Origin: Meconema thalassinum
Lineage: Eukaryota; Arthropoda; Insecta; Orthoptera; Tettigoniidae
NCBI GenBank assembly: GCA_946902985.2
Contig: OX336395.1
Span: 16,594,708 to 16,658,707 of the forward strand
Reading direction: 5' to 3'
Length of the DNA: 64,000 bases
Shown: one piece after another, positions 60,741-64,000 of the stretch
Layout: every line of letters starts with the position of its first letter
Position numbering within the stretch: position 1 is the stretch's first letter
Notes under the pieces: generated by a model
The model's database searches: none
Seen by the model: the letters and a program-made list of their open reading frames with translations, nothing else
Told to the model about the DNA's origin: nothing
Program-made: the position numbers and the translations under genes

Positions 60741-61171
60741 AATTTTGATCTATTTGTGACGGTCTATTTTGATGTAATGTGCGTTCTTCAGATCTGATGA
60801 TTCTTGAGGCTTCTTTCTTAGCTTTGATGAATTCATGCCAGTTATATTTTGTATTTTATTGCAACTGCACTTCTTAAAGGTTTGATTAACACGGTCTATG
60901 GCCTTATCACTGGTCTTGTTCAACCTTCTGTCTTATCGTTTTCGCGGAAGAACCCCATTATGCTCCCAATAGTGTATCTTATAATGCCATCCAATTGTTT
61001 GAATTTTGTTTAAGACATTCCAGATCAATTCGTGAATATTTTAACTGTTCCAAGTTTGGGTCCATTAGGTTGAAACTTTACATTAATTATAGACAAGTGG
61101 TGATCAATGTAAATAATTATTTTATTTACTTTAAATTCATTATAATAATAATTATTATTAATATTTTTCCT

Positions 61172-61325
61172 TCAGGAGGATCGCAGGTTAAAGGAACATG
61201 GAAGTAATCTGTGAGAATGTTACAATTTTCTCTCTTATTTCCAGGGCCAAATCCGGAGGTTTAAGACATGTTCTAGGTGCTTGGTAATGTGATAGTTTGT
61301 CAGCAAATGTTTTGTATCAGTTTCC
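61172..61325 (-). mobile_element. Second fragment of the LINE D family
   Basis: Parallels 60226-60370 with the same words in order: gttaaa-gg-catgg, atctgtgagaa-gtt, ttttc-(t)-ttatt, cagggc, atccgga, taagacat, aggt-cttagtaatgtgatag and gtcagcaaatgttttgt. About three quarters of the bases agree. It is a separate, diverged copy or a local duplication, ending in an ATT microsatellite (about 61327-61352). Confidence 0.7.
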
Positions 61326-61326
61326 T

Positions 61327-61352
61327 CTTATTATTATTATTATTATTATTCC
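61327..61352. repeat. ATT microsatellite
   Basis: Run of ttattattattatt next to the LINE D fragment; it may derive from a LINE tail. Confidence 0.8.
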
Positions 61353-61418
61353 TATTATCATCATTAGCTCATATTCTTTAATTTTTATATATAGTCTTGC
61401 TTATTCATTACTTCCCAG

Positions 61419-61523
61419 GATTTGAATGAGCAGCCACCCTCTGGTAGGTCAGTGGGGATGAAAATTGAAGAACCGGATGATGTATTCGAAGATGCATTTG
61501 TTAAAGAAGAACTCGATTGCCAG
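61419..61523 (+). CDS. Second visible coding exon of the putative zinc-finger protein gene
   Basis: The acceptor cattacttcccag ends at 61418 and the donor after CAG is GTGACT (61524). The exon is 105 nt, 35 codons, phase 0 on both sides. The peptide starts DLNEQPPSGRSVG, then MKIEEPDDVFEDAFVKEEL, ending DCQ. The acidic KIEEP / VKEEL pattern is the same style as exon 1 and is common in the N-terminal half of insect C2H2 zinc-finger proteins, where it may serve as a modifiable (sumoylation-type xKxE) or activation region; that function is inference. Because exons are phase 0, alternative inclusion would keep the frame. Confidence 0.7.
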
Positions 61524-62512
61524 GTGACTGTGTACATTATTTCCCACCTTGGATTATTCTCAAATCGCTTTTTAAGTTATGTAGTTTGTTTTAATCAGTT
61601 TTAACTTCAATTATGAAATTGAACAACAGAAGAGTTTATGTTTTTTGACTCTATTTTATTAATAATGTGGGTTGAGTCAAATAGCTTCCTTGGGATGTTT
61701 ATTTATTATTCTGACAAATGTCTATAATAGTTTTAAGCTGCTTATTTGTTGTCCTTTTCGAAATAACCTTGAATTATTATGGCAAAACTTGCATCATCTG
61801 TAAGGTTAAGTCTTGCTGCAAAATGAGGTAGGAACTTCGAAGAATCCTTGGCATAGTAAGTGTATGCTAGTGAAACTTGGACTCTGTGTATTGAGGTTTT
61901 GAATTGTCTTTAACTTCATGACCACTCAATCACATGATGTGCAACTATAGATAATCATATCGACATTGATTTTCCTCACTTAAGTTAGTGACTTCTGCAA
62001 TTCATGTTTGAGAAAAGTTCCAAAATGCAAGTGTGTTTTATAAATTCAAGTTTTTGTTTCTTTTCTTCTTGAATCAAACACCTATTTTATTTCTCATAAA
62101 ATGTGAGACAACAGTATCGATTTTGTTGCTGAACTTATAGCACTGTCGCTACATGAAAGTATTGGATTCTCAGAAATAAAGTATATTGTGTTGTGATGGC
62201 AACAAATACATCGTTAGTAATAGGTATGGTATTCTTTTATATTTTCGTCTTGTAAATCTTTCAAAACCTTGAAAATATAAGTCAGAAACTATAAATAATG
62301 TGAAAGTCAACTAATGAGCACTTAACGCAGTGACATTTCAGCTTCAGAGTTGCTATTCTAACCTTGTCCAATTTCTTTAAATTATTCATTGAGTGGAGAA
62401 ATAATCCGAGACATATAAAGCAAGATGAATGTCCAGAGTGCTTGCGTATCTACAAAATATATTTCTTATGCCCCCTGAGGTACATTATTAACAAATTGTT
62501 GTTTCTCTGTAG
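61524..62512 (+). other. Intron of 989 bp
   Basis: AT-rich, between donor GTGACT and acceptor gtttctctgtag. No repeat or gene is recognised inside. Confidence 0.6.
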
Positions 62513-62641
62513 GGAGCACATATCATGGAAGATACTGCGGACAACAAGGAAGTTACGATCAATGAGAATGTGACTGAAGAGGTAGTCGCACATGTCAAAA
62601 CGGAAGCACTATCTTCATCAAGTGGCGGAGATGCGAGAGTT
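62513..62641 (+). CDS. Third visible coding exon of the putative zinc-finger protein gene
   Basis: The acceptor tttctctgtag ends at 62512 and the consensus donor GTAAGT starts at 62642. The 129-nt exon is 43 codons, phase 0 on both sides, continuing the frame from 61419-61523. The peptide begins GAHIMEDTADNKEV and has EEVVAHVKTEALSSSSGGDA near its end. VKTE is another xKxE motif. No cysteine or histidine pattern of a zinc finger occurs yet, so the DNA-binding exon(s) must lie to the right of 64000 if the family call is right. Confidence 0.7.
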
Positions 62642-64000
62642 GTAAGTGCCTAATTATATTGAGAGCAGCTTTATGGTTATTAAGTCACGTTATATGCTTA
62701 ATGATATCTGATGTTCCTCCACCAAGTGTGGCTGAGATTTTCAAAGGTTTAGTGATACGTTTGTGTGGGGATCATGTGCACTGATGACATATTTAGGAAT
62801 TAATACGAAACCTGAATGTAATTCTAGTAATTTCTGGCTGATCATATACTTGCTCCATAGTGTATATGGAAGATATTGTTTTCTCTGTGATTTGTTTGCT
62901 TGATAGGTTGATATGATATTTGTTGTTTTAAGGGCCAAACATTCACATTATTGACCTAACACTTGATAGGACTCCCTGCCTAAATTGTATTTGGAGTCAG
63001 GCTCATCTGAAAAAGGCCTTTTTTTTGTTTTTGAATATCTGGTTGTTGTTTGTTGCAAGTCATCAAATTCCATTCATGATTTGCTTCTCCAGTTTTGTAT
63101 ATGATCATAATATTTAAGAGATTCTCTGTATACTGTGATCTGGCTTCCAATTCCGCGACACAGAAATAGTTTCTAAAACATCGGACTACCTCGCCAGAAT
63201 ACAGTGATACATATATTAATTTCCTCATAACTTCTATTCGAAAATAGTGTACCATCATTTGAAAGCAATATTGAGGCTGCTAGTAAACACATGTTGAAAT
63301 TCTTAGGAAGATAGCCTTTGTCAGATGATCCAGACCATTTTCTGTCCTGTAACTGGGCTTGGTATGTCATGCAGTGAACCAATTACACAGAACAATACCA
63401 ATAACTTCACGAATGGAACAAGGGAACAGTCTATCACAAATGACTAGGTTTCTATTCATGTGTCTTGTTAATTCTTTATCATTCCTTCGAAGTGTAATAT
63501 CGCGCCCTATGGTTGGGATTCCTCTTGAAAATGGAGGTCCCGTGGCTCATGGTCGCTACGTGATTGGTCACTTAAAACTACAAGCTTTCTCCCTATTAAG
63601 AATAATTATTCCTTGAAGTTAGTTTTGTATTTACAACTGATCTGAGTGAAATGGCCTCAGAGCCCTGCTTTGTATTTACAACTGATCGGAGTGAAATGGC
63701 CTCAGAGCACTGTTTTGATTTGTTATGATACTGACTTTGTTATCGGTAGAAAGCCGATAGTGTAGATTGCTTCCTTATCCCCATGCACTGCTGGTAATCT
63801 GACGCAAAGGCAGAAACTTCAATCTCACGTTCTTTGTGTTGTTTATTTCCTATATCCAGTGATATGCTGCATTGCTTGTAGGGCCTCTTCATTCTGCGCA
63901 TGAGCTAACAGACATGAAGATGTATAAATTCCGTGTAATATAATTTGTACGAAAGAAGGTGATCATAGCTAGACTGTCATTTAAAAACTGTGATATTGTG
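62642..64000 (+). other. Start of the next intron, no exon recognised
   Basis: AT-rich, contains a 45-bp tandem duplication (63624-63713). Short open frames (62980-63258 -, 63359-63616 +) show no motif or matching splice sites. Confidence 0.5.
63624..63713. repeat. Two tandem copies of a 45-bp unit
   Basis: The unit tttgtatttacaactgatc followed by gagtgaaatggcctcagagc occurs twice in direct contact with two or three differences; the period is 45 bp. Confidence 0.88.

Larger units (their letters stand above)
57965..61015 (-). mobile_element. LINE D (non-LTR retrotransposon), degenerate, with internal amplification
   Basis: Minus-strand remnants of a LINE reverse transcriptase with many stops. 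Near 59445-59480 the frame reads LQCLAFADDVAFIS (catalytic FADD), then ALQ-type thumb sequence and IRWSIDGKPL. The C-terminal part at 58276-57965 reads LNKDIEKQEWTILGPVCSEG, RKCREIYQHYEKITNT and finally SEIDKELQEIGITEEV, which matches the C-terminal style of a widespread arthropod LINE family. Between these lies the 80-bp tandem block (58241-59120). The upstream linker region is interrupted by a MITE-like insertion (60391-60740) and fades at about 61015. The 3' end stops exactly where the satellite begins. It could not be functional. The clade is not assigned. Confidence 0.72.
24620..61418 (+). other. Inferred 36.8-kb intron of the host gene
   Basis: The donor GTAAGT at 24620 and acceptor ttcattacttcccag ending at 61418 enclose 36,799 bp without any other convincing + strand host exon. 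The intron contains the whole satellite, LINE C, LINE D and a MITE-like insertion. It holds if the three exons belong to one transcript, which phase and protein style support but do not prove. A missed small exon is possible in 24620-25351. Confidence 0.6.

Overview
The window looks like a piece of an arthropod, most probably insect, nuclear genome. It is AT-rich, has very little host coding sequence, and is crowded with metazoan transposons: Ty3/Gypsy and Copia LTR elements, several LINEs, piggyBac, and hAT-like or MITE-like DNA elements. I cannot name the species. The only host gene I can support is on the + strand. It shows three small phase-0 coding exons at 24539-24619, 61419-61523 and 62513-62641, each with GT/AG borders. 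They encode the acidic 'IKSEPEW / MKIEEPDD / VKEEL' leader typical of insect C2H2 zinc-finger proteins, and the finger exons would lie beyond the right edge. A similar first coding exon sits on the - strand at 6575-6713.

Layout. 1-3540: decayed Gypsy element (- strand, runs off the left edge). 4392-5914: 1.5-kb non-autonomous element with a 3' hairpin; a shorter copy lies at 18020-19159. 5915-9196: host-like intergenic DNA with the minus-strand exon candidate. 9205-9895: hAT-like element with an 8-bp target duplication. 10839-14325: Copia remnant with one LTR. 14326-23600: a nest, in which an old LINE is split inside its endonuclease by a piggyBac element (16698-23239), itself split by the hairpin element and by a second LINE (19289-22156, 11-bp target duplication).

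24620-61418 is a single intron of about 36.8 kb. It holds a satellite array of about 105-bp monomers (25352-27349 and 32587-57964, roughly 260 copies) with visible higher-order structure. The array is split by a LINE (27350-32586) flanked by a 12-bp duplication of satellite sequence. Right of the array is a degenerate minus-strand LINE (57965-61015). Eleven tandem 80-bp units inside it (58241-59120) are copies of a piece of its own reverse-transcriptase gene. A MITE-like insertion (60391-60740) and a second fragment of the same LINE (61172-61325) follow.

Nothing here forms an operon or pathway. The genes are independent mobile elements plus one host gene that must splice over the array. The observations most worth following are the intronic multi-level satellite, the minisatellite born from LINE coding sequence, the same-frame ORF1-stop-ORF2 arrangement with a 2A-like peptide in the 27.3-32.6 kb LINE, and the three-level nest that dates the insertions. 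I found no CRISPR arrays, rRNA or convincing tRNA genes.
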